60,000 nucleotides of DNA. Source: Takakia lepidozioides (Eukaryota; Streptophyta; Takakiopsida; Takakiales; Takakiaceae). The stretch is from NCBI GenBank assembly GCA_030704615.1, contig CM060734.1:14448001-14508000 (forward strand), written 5' to 3'. The notes under the pieces were generated by a model. That model did no database searches. It had not been told where the DNA came from and saw nothing but the letters and a program-made list of their open reading frames with translations. How positions within the stretch are numbered: the stretch's first letter is position 1; each line of letters starts with the position of its first letter. A program made the position numbers and the translations under genes. Of the stretch, positions 1 to 12,161 are shown in pieces.

Positions 1-3000
1 ACCTTCAAGGATGCCTTACTCTCCATGACCAATTAGCCAACATTTTTGCTGGAGAAGATCTTACCTTATGAAGGACTTGCTTGCTCCACACCATGGTCAT
101 GGCGGGAGAGGAGGCTGATATCTCATGGCTTTGGCCTTTCCATTGCCTTGGGTTCGTCACTTCAATCAGGAACATATATTGATAACCTTTTGTCATGCTC
201 AGACCAAGGTGTTAGTAAATCAAACATAAAACCGAAAACAGAAGGGAGATTGGTTGATAATGTGTACAAGAACCAAGTACACTGGTCTAAATCAGAGAGG
301 GAAGATACGTATGTCTCGTCGAGACATGGACAAAGACCCGACAAGGTCATTGTAAAATTAACGACGAATCAGCCTCGTTATCAACCATTCTTCATTCACA
401 AGTCAGCTTTATGACAAATCCCATACTTCAAGTCAATGAAGTCTCTGGGTGGGAAAAATTAGAGACTCAATTACACTGTTCATAGCAGGAAACCGTTGTT
501 CGGCATGCTAAAAAGTGCCATTCATGACATGCCATGTCATTCGGTCTGTATTTTTTGGTCAGCTTACATACCAAGGCATAACCAACCATCCTAATTTATT
601 GTTGGGCCAAAAACTAGTATAGTTTTGGGTTCTTTGTATCATTGGACATACCAAAGTGACTGAGCAGTAAGTATCCATGTCCAAATAAAGATCCATTGAT
701 CACTGTTCATGGCTGGAAATGTCTGTTGGTCTTAAAGAAGCCATTTATGATCATAGAAGGCGTAAGAACAAAATAAGAGCATTTCTTTACATAGAGAACA
801 TCACCAAAGCAGGGTTACGGACTGATATTTGGCAGCTTATACAACGGGGTGTAATCAGCCGCCCTATTTCGCACATCAAGTCACTTATTGACACCATGTT
901 TTTTGCCCCGTGATCTGTTTTAGATCTGGGGCTGGTGTGTAATTTCAATGGTAGGGTAGAGTAATATTTCCCCCTCTTATTCCATGCCCCAAGACCAAGT
1001 TCTATGTCTGGGGTAGGGAAATCATTACCATAACAGGCTGTAATCAGATTTGCATGCCATGCAATCATCCATAGGAAACACAAGAATCTGAATTGCTCAT
1101 CCCATCAGGCCTGCAGGTTACTTTGGTATTATTTATCCTAAAGCAACTTGAATACAATGCCCGAATCATTCTCTTCACATCTACCAATGTCTTACCGTTT
1201 TGGAAAATAGGTAAACATTCGAGGGCATATAACCAAGGACCGGATTTGGCCACGAAAGATCCATCCATATCAGTTTGGCATGGTATCAAGTGTCCTAAAG
1301 TAACCAGCTTCTAAAGAGGCTGAGTTTCCAATGCTTGTACATTCAAGAACACCGTCTGGTCATGAAAACAGGTCTGCCCTACATTGTAGCATGTTACCAG
1401 ATCTCTTTAAAGCCATCAGCTCGTCATATCGTTGCTCCATTGTCACATCAGTATGCCATAGGGAACAAGAGATAGTCGCCCTAATGATTGTCATAAAGTA
1501 ACAATCGGGAAATCTTATATCAGACTTTTAGTGTTTACCCACCCTTGTTTTGGGTGTACAAAACCAAAGGGGGCAGGTATTGGGACTTAGGTAATGAAGT
1601 CTGGCAGGGGTTTACCACCTGGTTATATTCAGACAAAACATCTACCAGCAGCATATCATAATTGGGTATTTTTTTTTATGGTGCTATAAAGAGCAAAGCC
1701 ATAACCAGGAGAAACGGAAACATTTGAGCCAAAGAAATGGAACTCATTCTTATCATAAGGTATCTAAATCTGACATAAGGCATCGGCTACAGGGGACCGG
1801 CAAACAAGAGTAATGTGCATTGACCGGATCATGTATAAGGTGTACACGTCTACTCCAGCAAGCTGTCTTACCAAGGCCTAGCTCAAAATTTCAGCATTCA
1901 GAAGCCCTATAGATGTTCTATGCTTATCTCAGGTACCTTCAAGGATGCCTTACTCTCCATGACCAATTAGCCAACATATTTTTGCTGGAGAAGATCTTAC
2001 CTTATGAAGGACTTGCTTGCTCCACACCATGGTCATGGCGGGAGAGGAGGCTGATATCTCATGGCTTTGGCCTTCCCATTGCCTTGGGTTCGTCACTTCA
2101 ATCAGGAACATATATTGATAACCTTTTGTCATGCTCAGACCAAGGTGTTAGTAAATCAAACATAAAACCGAAAACAGAAGGGAGATTGGTTGATAATGTG
2201 TACAAGAACCACCAAGTACACTGGTCTAAATCAGAGAGGGAAGATACGTATGTCTCGTCGAGACATGGACAAAGACCGACAAGGTCATTGTAAAATTAAC
2301 GACGAATCAGCCTCGTTATCAACCATTCTTCATTCACAAGTCAGCTTTATGACAAATCCCAGACTTCAAAGTCAATGAAGTCTCTGGGTGGGAAAAATTA
2401 GAGACTCAATTACCACTGTTCATAGCAGGAAACCGTTGTTCGGCATGCTAAAAAGTGCCATTCATGACATGCCATGTCATTTCGGTCTGTATTTTTTGGT
2501 CAGCTTACATACCAAGGCATAACCAACCATCCTAATTTATTGTTGGCCCAAAAACTAGTATAGTTTTGGGTTCTTTGTATCATTGGACATACCAAAGTGA
2601 CTGAGCAGTAAGTATCCATGTCCAAATAAAGATCCATTGATCACTGTTCATGGCTGGAAATGTCTGTTGGTCTTAAAGAAGCCATTTATGATCATAGAAG
2701 GCGTAAGAACAAAATAAGAGCATTTCTTTACATAGAGAACATCACCAAAGCAGGGTTACGGACTGATATTTGGCAGCTTATACAACGGGGTGTAATCAGC
2801 CGCCCTATTTCGCACATCAAGTCACTTATTGACACCATGTTTTTTGCCCCGTGATCTGTTTTAGATCTGGGGCTGGTGTGTAATTTCAATGGTAGGGTAG
2901 AGTAATATTCCCACCTCTTATTCCATGCCCCAAGACCAAGTTCTATGTCTGGGGTAGGGAAATCATTACCATAACAGGCTGTAATCAGATTTGCATGCCA

Positions 3001-6000
3001 TGCAATCATCCATAGGAAACACAAAGAATCTGAATTGCTCATCCCATCAGGCCTGCAGGTTACTTTGGTATTATTTATCCTAAAGCAACTTGAATACAAT
3101 GCCCGAATCATTCTCTTCACATCTACCAATGTCTTACCGTTTTGGAAAATAGGTAAACATTCGAGGGCATATAACCAAGGACCGGATTTGGCCACGAAAG
3201 ATCCATCCATATCAGTTTGGCATGGTATCAAGTGTCCTAAAGTAACCAGCTTCTAAAAGAGGCTGAGTTTCCAATGCTTGTACATTCAAGAACACCGTCT
3301 GGTCATGAAAACAGGTCTGCCCTACATTGTAGCATGTTACCAGATCTCTTTAAAGCCATCAGCTCGTCATATCGTTGCTCCATTGTCACATCAGTATGCC
3401 ACTAGGGAACAAGAGATAGTCGCCCTAATGATTGTCATAAAGTAACAATCGGGAAATCTTATATCAGACTTTTAGTGTTTACCCACCCCTTGTTTTGGGT
3501 GTACAAAACCAAAGGGGCAGGTATTGGGACTTAGGTAATGAAGTCTGGCAGGGGTTTACCACCTGGTTATATTCAGACAAAACATCTACCAGCAGCATAT
3601 CATAATTGGGTATTTTTTTTTATGGTGCTATAAAGAGCAAAGCCATAACCAGGAGAAACACGGAAACATTTGAGCCAAAGAAATGGAACTCATTCTTATC
3701 ATAAGGTATCTAAATCTGACATAAGGCATCGGCTACAGGGGACCGGCAAACAAGAGTAATGTGCATTGACCGGATCATGTATAAGGTGTACACGTCTACT
3801 CCAGCAAGCTGTCTTACCAAGGCCTAGCTCAAAATTTCAGCATTCAGAAGCCCTATAGATGTTCTATGCTTATCTCAGGTACCTTCAAGGATGCCTTACT
3901 CTCCATGACCAATTAGCCAACATATTTTTGCTGGAGAAGATCTTACCTTATGAAGGACTTGCTTGCTCCACACCATGGTCATGGCGGGAGGAGGCTGATA
4001 TCTCATGGCTTTGGCCTTCCCATTGCCTTGGGTTCGTCACTTCAATCAGGAACATATTGATAACCTTTTGTCATGCTCAGACCAAGGTGTTAGTAAATCA
4101 AACATAAAACCGAAAACAGAAGGAGATTGGTTGATAATGTGTACAAGAACCACCAAGTACACTGGTCTAATCAGAGAGGGAAGATACGTATGTCTCGTCG
4201 AGACATGGACAAAGACCCGACAAGGTCATTGTAAAATTAACGACGAATCAGCCTCGTTATCAACCATTCTTCATTCACAAGTCAGCTTTATGACAAATCC
4301 CATACTTCAAAGTCAATGAAGTCTCTGGGTGGGAAAAATTAGAGACTCAATTACCACTGTTCATAGCAGGAAACCGTTGTTCGGCATGCTAAAAAGTGCC
4401 ATTCATGACATGCCATGTCATTCGGTCTGTATTTTTTGGTCAGCTTACATACCAAGGCATAACCAACCATCCTAATTTATTGTTGGCCCAAAAACTAGTA
4501 TAGTTTTGGGTTCTTTGTATCATTGGACATACAAAGTGACTGAGCAGTAAGTATCCATGTCCAAATAAAGATCCATTGATCACTGTTCATGGCTGGAAAT
4601 GTCTGTTGGTCTTAAAGAAGCCATTTATGATCATAGAAGGCGTAAGAACAAAATAAGAGCATTTCTTTACATAGAGAACATCACCAAAGCAGGGTTACGG
4701 ACTGATATTATTATACAACGGGGTGTAATCAGCCGCCCTATTTCGCACATCAAGTCACTTATTGACACCATTTTTTTGCCCCGTGATCTGTTTTAGATCT
4801 GGGGCTGGTGTGTAATTTCAATGGTAGGGTAGAGTAATATTCCACCTCTTATTCCATGCCCCAAGACCAAGTTCTATGTCTGGGGTAGGGAAATCATTAC
4901 CATAACAGGCTGTAATCAGATTTGCATGCCATGCAATCATCCATAGGAAACACAAAGAATCTGAATTGCTCATCCCATCAGGCCTGCAGGTTACTTTGGT
5001 ATTATTTATCCTAAAGCAACTTGAATACAATGCCCGAATCATTCTCTTCACATCTACCAATGTCTTACCGTTTTGGAAAATAGGTAAACATTCGAGGGCA
5101 TATAACCAAGGACCGGATTTGGCCACGAAAGATCCATCCATATCAGTTTGGCATGGTATCAAGTGTCCTAAAGTAACCAGCTTCTAAAAGAGGCTGAGTT
5201 TCCAATGCTTGTACATTCAAGAACACCGTCTGGTCATGAAAACAGGTCTGCCCTACATTGTAGCATGTTACCAGATCTCTTTAAAGCCATCAGCTCGTCA
5301 TATCGTTGCTCCATTGTCACATCAGTATGCCATAGGGAACAAGAGATAGTCGCCCTAATGATTGTCATAAAGTAACAATCGGGAAATCTTATATCAGACT
5401 TTTAGTGTTTACCCACCCCTTGTTTTGGGTGTACAAAACCAAAGGGGGCAGGTATTGGGACTTAGGTAATGAAGTCTGGCAGGGGTTTACCACCTGGTTA
5501 TATTCAGACAAAACATCTACCAGCAGCATATCATAATTGGGTATTTTTTTTTATGGTGCTATAAAGAGCAAAGCCATAACCAGGAGAAACACGGAAACAT
5601 TTGAGCCAAAGAAATGGAACTCATTCTCATAAGGTATCTAAATCTGACATAAGGCATCGGCTACAGGGGACCGGCAAACAAGAGTAATGTGCATTGACCG
5701 GATCATGTATAAGGTGTACACGTCTACTCCAGCAAGCTGTCTTACCAAGGCCTAGCTCAAAATTTCAGCATTCAGAAGCCCTATAGATGTTCTATGCTTA
5801 TCTCAGGTACCTTCAAGGATGCCTTACTCTCCATGACCAATTAGCCAACATATTTTTGCTGGAGAAGATCTTACCTTATGAAGGACTTGCTTGCTCCACA
5901 CCATGGTCATGGCGGGAGAGGAGGCTGATATCTCATGGCTTTGGCCTTCCCATTGCCTTGGGTTCGTCACTTCAATCAGGAACATATATTGATAACCTTT

Positions 6001-6391
6001 TGTCATGCTCAGACAAGGTGTTAGTAATCAAACATAAAACCGAAAACAGAAGGGAGATTGGTTGATAATGTGTACAAGAACCACCAAGTACACTGGTCTA
6101 AATCAGAGAGGGAAGATACGTATGTCTCGTCGAGACATGGACAAAGACCCGACAAGGTCATTGTAAAATTAACGACGAATCAGCCTCGTTATCAACCATT
6201 CTTCATTCACAAGTCAGCTTTATGACAAATCCCATACTTCAAAGTCAATGAAGTCTCTGGGTGGGAAAAATTAGAGACTCAATTACCACTGTTCATAGCA
6301 GGAAACCGTTGTTCGGCATGCTAAAAAGTGCCATTCATGACATGCCATGTCATTCGGTCTGTATTTTTTGGTCAGCTTACATACCAAGGCA
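1..6391 (+). repeat. 1.94-kb tandem satellite, left block, subfamily A
   Basis: Three full units and two partial ones lie head to tail. The landmark GGTACCTTCAAGGATGCC recurs at about 1933, 3879 and 5807 (spacings 1946 and 1928), and the window opens inside the same landmark. Units are nearly identical, differing by single-base indels, mostly in homopolymers. Subfamily A is marked by an ACAAAGACCCGACAAGG insert absent from most right-block units and by GGGAAAAATTAGAGAC. The block runs into the N gap, so its true length is unknown. ORFs on the plus strand here are short and incidental. Confidence 0.97.
2728..3231 (-). other. Open 167-codon frame inside the satellite unit (subfamily A)
   Basis: The minus strand of most satellite units keeps an open frame of about 167 codons. 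This is the best subfamily A copy; 787-1289 and 4818-5162 are shifted or shortened. No known domain is recognised. Upstream on the same strand, further open stretches follow in other frames (for example one containing HDQTVFLNVQALETQPLLEA), so the unit probably descends from a longer coding sequence that was already broken before amplification. A and B versions differ by many amino-acid changes and few silent ones, all transitions, which gives no sign of purifying selection. I do not regard it as a working gene. Confidence 0.4.
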
Positions 6392-6891
6392 NNNNNNNNN
6401 NNNNNNNNNNNNNNNNNNNNNNNNNNNNNNNNNNNNNNNNNNNNNNNNNNNNNNNNNNNNNNNNNNNNNNNNNNNNNNNNNNNNNNNNNNNNNNNNNNNN
6501 NNNNNNNNNNNNNNNNNNNNNNNNNNNNNNNNNNNNNNNNNNNNNNNNNNNNNNNNNNNNNNNNNNNNNNNNNNNNNNNNNNNNNNNNNNNNNNNNNNNN
6601 NNNNNNNNNNNNNNNNNNNNNNNNNNNNNNNNNNNNNNNNNNNNNNNNNNNNNNNNNNNNNNNNNNNNNNNNNNNNNNNNNNNNNNNNNNNNNNNNNNNN
6701 NNNNNNNNNNNNNNNNNNNNNNNNNNNNNNNNNNNNNNNNNNNNNNNNNNNNNNNNNNNNNNNNNNNNNNNNNNNNNNNNNNNNNNNNNNNNNNNNNNNN
6801 NNNNNNNNNNNNNNNNNNNNNNNNNNNNNNNNNNNNNNNNNNNNNNNNNNNNNNNNNNNNNNNNNNNNNNNNNNNNNNNNNNNNNNNNNNN
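6392..6891. other. Assembly gap (500 N)
   Basis: Exactly 500 N, a conventional placeholder length. It separates the satellite block from unique sequence, so the right edge of the satellite and whatever joins it to 6892 are not visible. Open frames spanning this interval are meaningless. Confidence 1.
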
Positions 6892-6947
6892 GCACAATGT
6901 TGGATGCTGCAATTGTAGGCCTCAATGCTCGTCTTGATTCTATTTAG
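6892..6947 (+). other. Possible 3' end of an unidentified plus-strand ORF
   Basis: The first bases after the gap can be read as the end of a frame finishing MLDAAIVGLNARLDSI and a TAG stop. The short stretch looks protein-like (mixed hydrophobic and charged residues), but its body would lie in the gap and the family cannot be named. It could equally be chance. Confidence 0.15.
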
Positions 6948-6964
6948 GCAAGATTCCCTGCATT

Positions 6965-7160
6965 AATTCCACGGTCATAGGACCATCCACGGTTATAGGC
7001 GGCGCATGTTAATGGTGACGTGGCAGATGACGGACAGTGCCATGTCATCATTTATTGCCACATCAGCATGCTGACATGACAATCACGCCACGTCAGCATG
7101 TGTGCAGGCTCACGCCACGTCAGCTGGCCTGAGCGTACGCTCATGCCACGTCACTCCACT
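6965..7160 (+). repeat. CACGTCA-rich interspersed repeat, copy 1
   Basis: GCCACGTCA or its complement TGACGTGGC appears five times, with TGCCACATCAGCA and a perfect palindrome GAGCGTACGCTC at 7131-7142. The same words recur in the opposite orientation and collinear order at 35264-35480. The minus-strand stop codon of the ParB/methyltransferase-like gene (7151-7153) lies inside it. It may be a terminal or 3'-flanking segment of a transposon family, or an independent small element. Confidence 0.6.
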
Positions 7161-7433
7161 GCGGCATCAACAAGACGACCGTCATTGCGGAATTTGAACG
7201 TAGACCCTCTCTTCACAAAGCAATATGCCTCAAACACCAATGTCTGCACATCCAACAAAGAAGGGATCAACTCCAGGGTCTACTTAACATACACCACAAT
7301 ATGAAGTGAATGCAATAGATTGATAACTTACACTTTGGCCCTCTGTTCGCAACCCCTGCGTACTGATGCAGAACCATTTTCTGAGGAGGACCGGGGTGAC
7401 ACTTTTCGGTGTCCACCTTGCCACCGCATTCTC

Positions 7434-7616
7434 TGTGGTCTTCCCTCTCGTGGCAAGGACAACCACACATCCACCGTCATCCAAAAGCATCCCCGCCAGC
7501 CCGAACCCGGCTTTCCAGTAGTCCTCAGTAAACCTGTTCCAGGTGGGCACACCATCCAGGCCCTCCAGCAGCTCCCCATCTGGAATGTCGAGGAGAATCA
7601 TGTCGCAAGCTCTCTC
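7434..7616 (-). other. Amino-methyltransferase-like segment within exon 6
   Basis: The translated segment contains DMILLDIPDG, a match to the position of the D-P-P-Y motif IV of N4-cytosine/N6-adenine methyltransferases, but with I-P-D-G instead of P-P-Y. About 30 residues later comes AGMLLDDGGCVVVLATRG, which fits the following helix, the L-x-x-G-G turn and a beta strand. No FxGxG SAM-binding motif I is visible downstream; the gene ends about 75 residues later. It could be a degenerate, non-catalytic or atypical Rossmann-fold domain. Confidence 0.4.
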
Positions 7617-8519
7617 CACCTCAAACCCCCCCCCCCCCCGAGTGCTCTTGCAATTCGTGCTCACAGCCGTGAAGAATTCCATCATGGCTTCAAAACCAGG
7701 GGTGTCTTTAGGCTCTGTACCGGCAGCCCTCTTCTTGGCTTTCCCCTTCTGCTCCGCCAGAGACTTGCTGTGTGCCACCTTCTTCGCCCTGGCAGCGAGA
7801 GCGTCAAGGAAGCTCTCATTGACGCATTGGATGATGGTTGGAGGTTCTAGCTTTGGCCTGTGCGTAAACGTCACCGCCAAATACCGCCGTGTAGGCTCGC
7901 CCTCAAATGCCAACTTCTTGCAGAGCCAGTCCCACTCCGAACTGACTTGGGAACCCGGACGACCGGTGATTGGGTAGGAGCAACAGCAGTTGCAGGACCT
8001 TGAACAAAGTCGTCGTCCGAGTCACTCTCTTGGGTCCCCTCCTGCGCCTCCTCCGATGCCCCGATGGTTTTCTTCTTTTTGGGTGTTACTGCACTCACCT
8101 GTTTCCTTGTCCTTTTCCTTTGGCCTTTACTCTTCTCATGCAATTTCTCCTGAATTCCTGCCTGAGCAAGCTTTGCCGCTTTCCTGGAGTTCGCAAGCGC
8201 TTTTGCCTCTTTTGCACCCAACGGAGGCAGCGGAGCCCGGTTTCGTCGGAATTCAGCATCCAGCTTCAATTGAAACTCGGATGGGTCGAGCGAGCCGGGC
8301 GGAAGGTCCACATACCAAGGGCAATCACGCAAATGTTCCAGATGCCACTCCTTCACAATATCGTCAGTGTACATGGAGTCAGCCCCAGGGTTCCTCCATG
8401 CCAGGAAGAATGGTGGCTCGAAAGACAGATGACCTTTCTCCAAAAGGGAGAACTTGCAGTACCTGCATTCATGAAAAACACAATGAGGTCCCTGAAATGC
8501 ATATTCGGCACCATTTTCC

Positions 8520-9090
8520 CAGGTTGGGGCGGATGTGAGTGGGCCTAGAAATGGAAAAATGGCGCCGAATTTCGGTTTTCGGTGACTGCCACCCTAGGGA
8601 CTTAGCCATCTTGGGAGCCCTGAACTGGAAATTCGGCGCCATTTGTCCCGGTTTGGCCCGAAGATGGCTAAGTCCCAGAACCGCAATAGGGCCTAGAACT
8701 GGAAAAATGGCGCCGAATTTCCAGTTCAGGGCCAGCCACCCTAGGGGCTTAACCCGAAAATGGCTAAGTCCCTGAACGGCAATAGGGCCTACAACTGGAA
8801 AATGGCGCCGAATTTCCAGTTCGGGGCCAGCCACCCTAGGGACTTAGCCCGAAAATGGCTAAGTCCCTGAACGGCAATAGGGCCTACAACTGGAAAATGG
8901 CGCCGAATTTCCACTTCGGGGCCAGCCACCCTAGGGACTTAGCCCGAAAATGGCTAAGTCCCTGAACGGCAATAGGGCCTACAACTGGAAAATGGCGCCG
9001 AATTTCCACTTCGGGGCCAGCCAGTCTAAGGACTTAGCCATTTTCGGAGCCCTGACTGGAAATTCGGCGCCATTTTCCCTAACACCACAT
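8520..9090. repeat. GGCGCC palindrome array 1 (inside intron 5, 95-bp period)
   Basis: GGCGCC cores at 8561, 8709, 8804, 8899 and 8994 are flanked by AACTGGAAAAT and CCGAATTTCCAGTT, making long imperfect palindromes. The three central units repeat every 95 bp and share GGCTAAGTCCCTGAACGGCA. Further half-units in the other orientation lie at about 8633 and 9064. All of it falls within the 684-bp intron 5 (8463-9146) of the minus-strand gene. Confidence 0.9.
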
Positions 9091-10361
9091 GAGGCTTCTA
9101 ACATCCTGAAATGCAAGGACTTGAAAGAAAGGCAGCGCGTATGTACCTGTACAGAAGGCGCATTGCTGCTTTGTCCGCGTTCGGCTGGTCGGTGAACTCG
9201 TGGCTCCGGCGAGCATCAGCTATCTCCCGAAAGAATAGGTTGGTTTTGTAGAGCAGAAAGTACCTCGTCACATAGTCACGTAGGCTCTCTGCTGCAGGAG
9301 ATATCTCCATCTTGAACTGATGTGCTTGTGTGTCCAGCTGCTCTTGCGCATTCGTCGTCACCTGTGGAGATTCTCCATCAGATCGCTTTCCTGAAAAAAT
9401 ACAATGAATCCACCCCCTACTAGAGTAGAAGCCCCAAACGAAGCGTGGGGAAGTACCTGAAACCACCATGTCATGCGGTTCATCCACATGTCGAATGTGG
9501 GGTCAGAGAGTTTGTCCGGTTTGGGGAAGCTCCACATGTCCCTGGTACTTTGGGAACCATTCCAGATTTGGAGCCACCGGGTCTGTCCAACCACCCAGCA
9601 TATTCGTAAGCGCCAAACACCACAAAAAGGAGTTGTTGCCACCACAATTTGGTTAAGAATGTATCACCTTTTCTGTTGCATCCACACAGGATGTGGCTAG
9701 ACGATGGAGCTTCTCCAATGTCATCGTGGGCTTCAGAGCGCAAGAGTAGTGCTTCCCCACCTCCACCAGAAAGTCGGCACCAAGGGCGGGATCAGCTATG
9801 GCCACGTACTTTACCATCCGCGACTTGTACTTTATGCGGGCCCTCACCTCCGCAGCTTTGACATACAATTCAAGTTCCGGGAGGGTTGGATTCTTCTCCT
9901 CTGACTCCATGTAGAACCTCCGCGCATGTGCCAAATCCTACTGTATTTTCGTCTGTCAAGAATGCGCACATAAGATTAGAGATCCTGCTCAACACAATTT
10001 CTTCTATTGGGGAGGAGAGACAGATTAGCTCAACAAAACTGTCAGGAGCTTTACCCGAAATATGTAGTCCACCATGGCGTCGACGCTCAGCCTATACCAG
10101 GTTCTGTCTGCCTTTGCCTCCGACTTGCGCAGGAGGTCGGCACTGAGGGAATTGGCAAACTCTTGCACCCCCTGCTTCCCGACATCCTTCACTCAAAGAG
10201 CATATAGAACAAGTTGGTGGCAATGAAGGCATTCTCAGTCACCCTGCAGTGCCACATTTCCATCAAACAATACTGAATTGGGAATTTTCATCATATATGA
10301 GGATTCGCAATGAAATGACTTCCAAATTCAAAGTCCAAAAGCGAGAGGCGTTGTAGCTTAC

Positions 10362-10792
10362 GAGTTGATGTCGGCCATTGCAGCTTTGAGAAGACTGCGA
10401 TCTTTGGGCCCCGCAACCTTCAGCACAACACAATCCACGGCGAAATGCCAATCGAGGTCGTTGGGGTGGGCTTGGGCAATGTGCTCCATCCATGCCAGGA
10501 GGCGATGATTGCCGTCCCACACGTAGAACATCTTACCGGACAAGTGCTGGAAAAGAGGATCACTAGCAATCGATCTCTCGAACTCCTCATTTCGCGTTTA
10601 CCAATGGGGACCCCATTTGTCCACCTCATCGGAAGTGTGGGCACGGGAAGCTCCGTGGTCGTTCTCAATGGAAACGTAAAACGCGGCAGACCCCATTCGA
10701 TATCCATCCCGGAAAGAGAATTTCAGCTTGTCGATATCGCCTGGGAGGGCAGGTCTCACCACCTGCAATGACACCAAGCGGCAAAGGGGAAT
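10362..10792 (-). other. ParB/sulfiredoxin-like domain within the seven-exon gene
   Basis: The segment has the pattern of ParB N-terminal domains: a strand with IPLCRL, then VVRPALPGDIDKLKFSF resembling the nPR...i..L..SI element, a glycine turn, and after the TAA at 10598-10600 (same frame) the motif YVWDGNHRLLAW at about residues 453-463. DGxHRxxA is the nucleotide-binding signature of the ParB/Srx fold (CTPase, nuclease-like or sulfiredoxin families). In bacteria and phages this domain is often fused to DNA methyltransferases. The identification rests on motif pattern; a structure-based profile search would decide it. Confidence 0.5.
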
Positions 10793-11803
10793 TCGAAGCT
10801 TGGCCGGGTACACCATGCCCCCCAGCACCCTGCCAATGTTGCTGTGGGTTGCCTCCAACATCTTGGCAGCGGCCAACTTCATATCCGCCTCGGACATGAC
10901 GTCTGCTGCAGAGGGGTTTTCCGGCAGCCCACCAGGACCGCCAAATCCAGCCTGTATGCTCCGGGTTTGGGGCCTGGGGATGTCCGGGAGGATGTCATCC
11001 TGGTCAGAAAGCTCCCTGTCGTCCTCCTCAACAGGGTCAGCCACCTGCGAAACCACCTCCAGCACTCTCCCCGTCTCTACTGCCCTCTCCCTGGCTTCAC
11101 CTCGAACTTGCACAATCCGTGCTCTTTCTAGTGTTCTTTCCTCTCCTCCACTCTCCACCGTATGGGTAATTGCAGGGGCTGCTCTTGCCCGCGATGGTCT
11201 AACCGGTGTGTTACTGCCTCTCTGTGGTGTCTTGGAGGGATCCACCGTCTCTGTGCGTCCCTCGCTTACATTGGCATCTGTCATTTGGGCACCCCTGGCC
11301 TCTTCAGTGGCCTTTTCTCTTTCCTCCTGGCTAGCATTTTGTCTTGTCTGTTCTTTTGCCCTCTCTTTTGCCCTCTCACGGGCTTTCTGTTTCTTACTAG
11401 GGCTAGCAGCAGGGGAGCCCTCCAGGACGACCACCTTTGATTGAGGCGAACTGACACCCTCGCGCGCACTACTCACTCCCCCCTCCGCAGCCCGTGACGG
11501 CTCTCTCGCCGGGGATTGCATGTGCTTAGCTTTCTTCTTTTTCTTTGCGTGGGCGGGCCCTACTGCATGTGCATGAACAACCTCCATTGCCGGATCTGCT
11601 GCCTTGATGTCCTCACGCCCTTCACCTGCCATGCCGCCTGCACCAACCTCCCCAATGCCTATTCTGTCGTACTCTCGTTGCAAGTCCTCCCGTCCACCAA
11701 CAAAAGGTTTAAGTTTGCCCTCTCGCCCCAAGTTGGGCGATTCAAACATGCGATGAGTTGGAGCTGTCGATGATACCACCAGCGTGCCGGGCTCGTCGTC
11801 ACT

Positions 11804-12161
11804 CTGTCATTCCCAAAAATCGTGAAAACCAACATCAGTCCCTAAACCAGCATCGCAACGAGCAGCGCAACCACCATAGCAACAATCGTGTAACAAAAAT
11901 GAAAACATAACAAGTTTAGGAAGTATGGAGAGCCATGCAACAACAATGAAACAAATGCAACCATTGCCTGAGAATGACATGCACAAGCAGCCTTCTCCAG
12001 AGCTGTCGGATTTGCACACGCATTGCAAACAATCTAAGGTTCACTCAACTATCTAAAGTTCACTCATCCAGCGAAGCCAGGATGAAGATGCAAAAACAAA
12101 GCGAGGCAACAAAGCGAAAGCAAAAAAGAAATCAAACAAAGCGAAAGCAGAAGTGGCTTGC
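11804..12161 (-). other. Intron 1 of the seven-exon gene (GC-AG type)
   Basis: Exon 1 ends TACTCTCAG and the intron starts GCAAGC; the acceptor is ATGACAG before AGTGACGACGAG. Exon 1 is 78 bp (26 codons, phase 0) and exon 2 opens in phase 0, so the junction reads through. The donor fits the usual consensus for rare GC-AG introns. The interior is A-rich and shows no repeat. Confidence 0.5.

Noticed and set aside
1-6391. Plus-strand frames of 60-126 codons repeated in every satellite unit
   Set aside because: They follow the satellite period, break freely between units and have no protein-like conservation.
6261-6947. Long open frames crossing the assembly gap
   Set aside because: Over 160 of the codons are N; the frames are artefacts.
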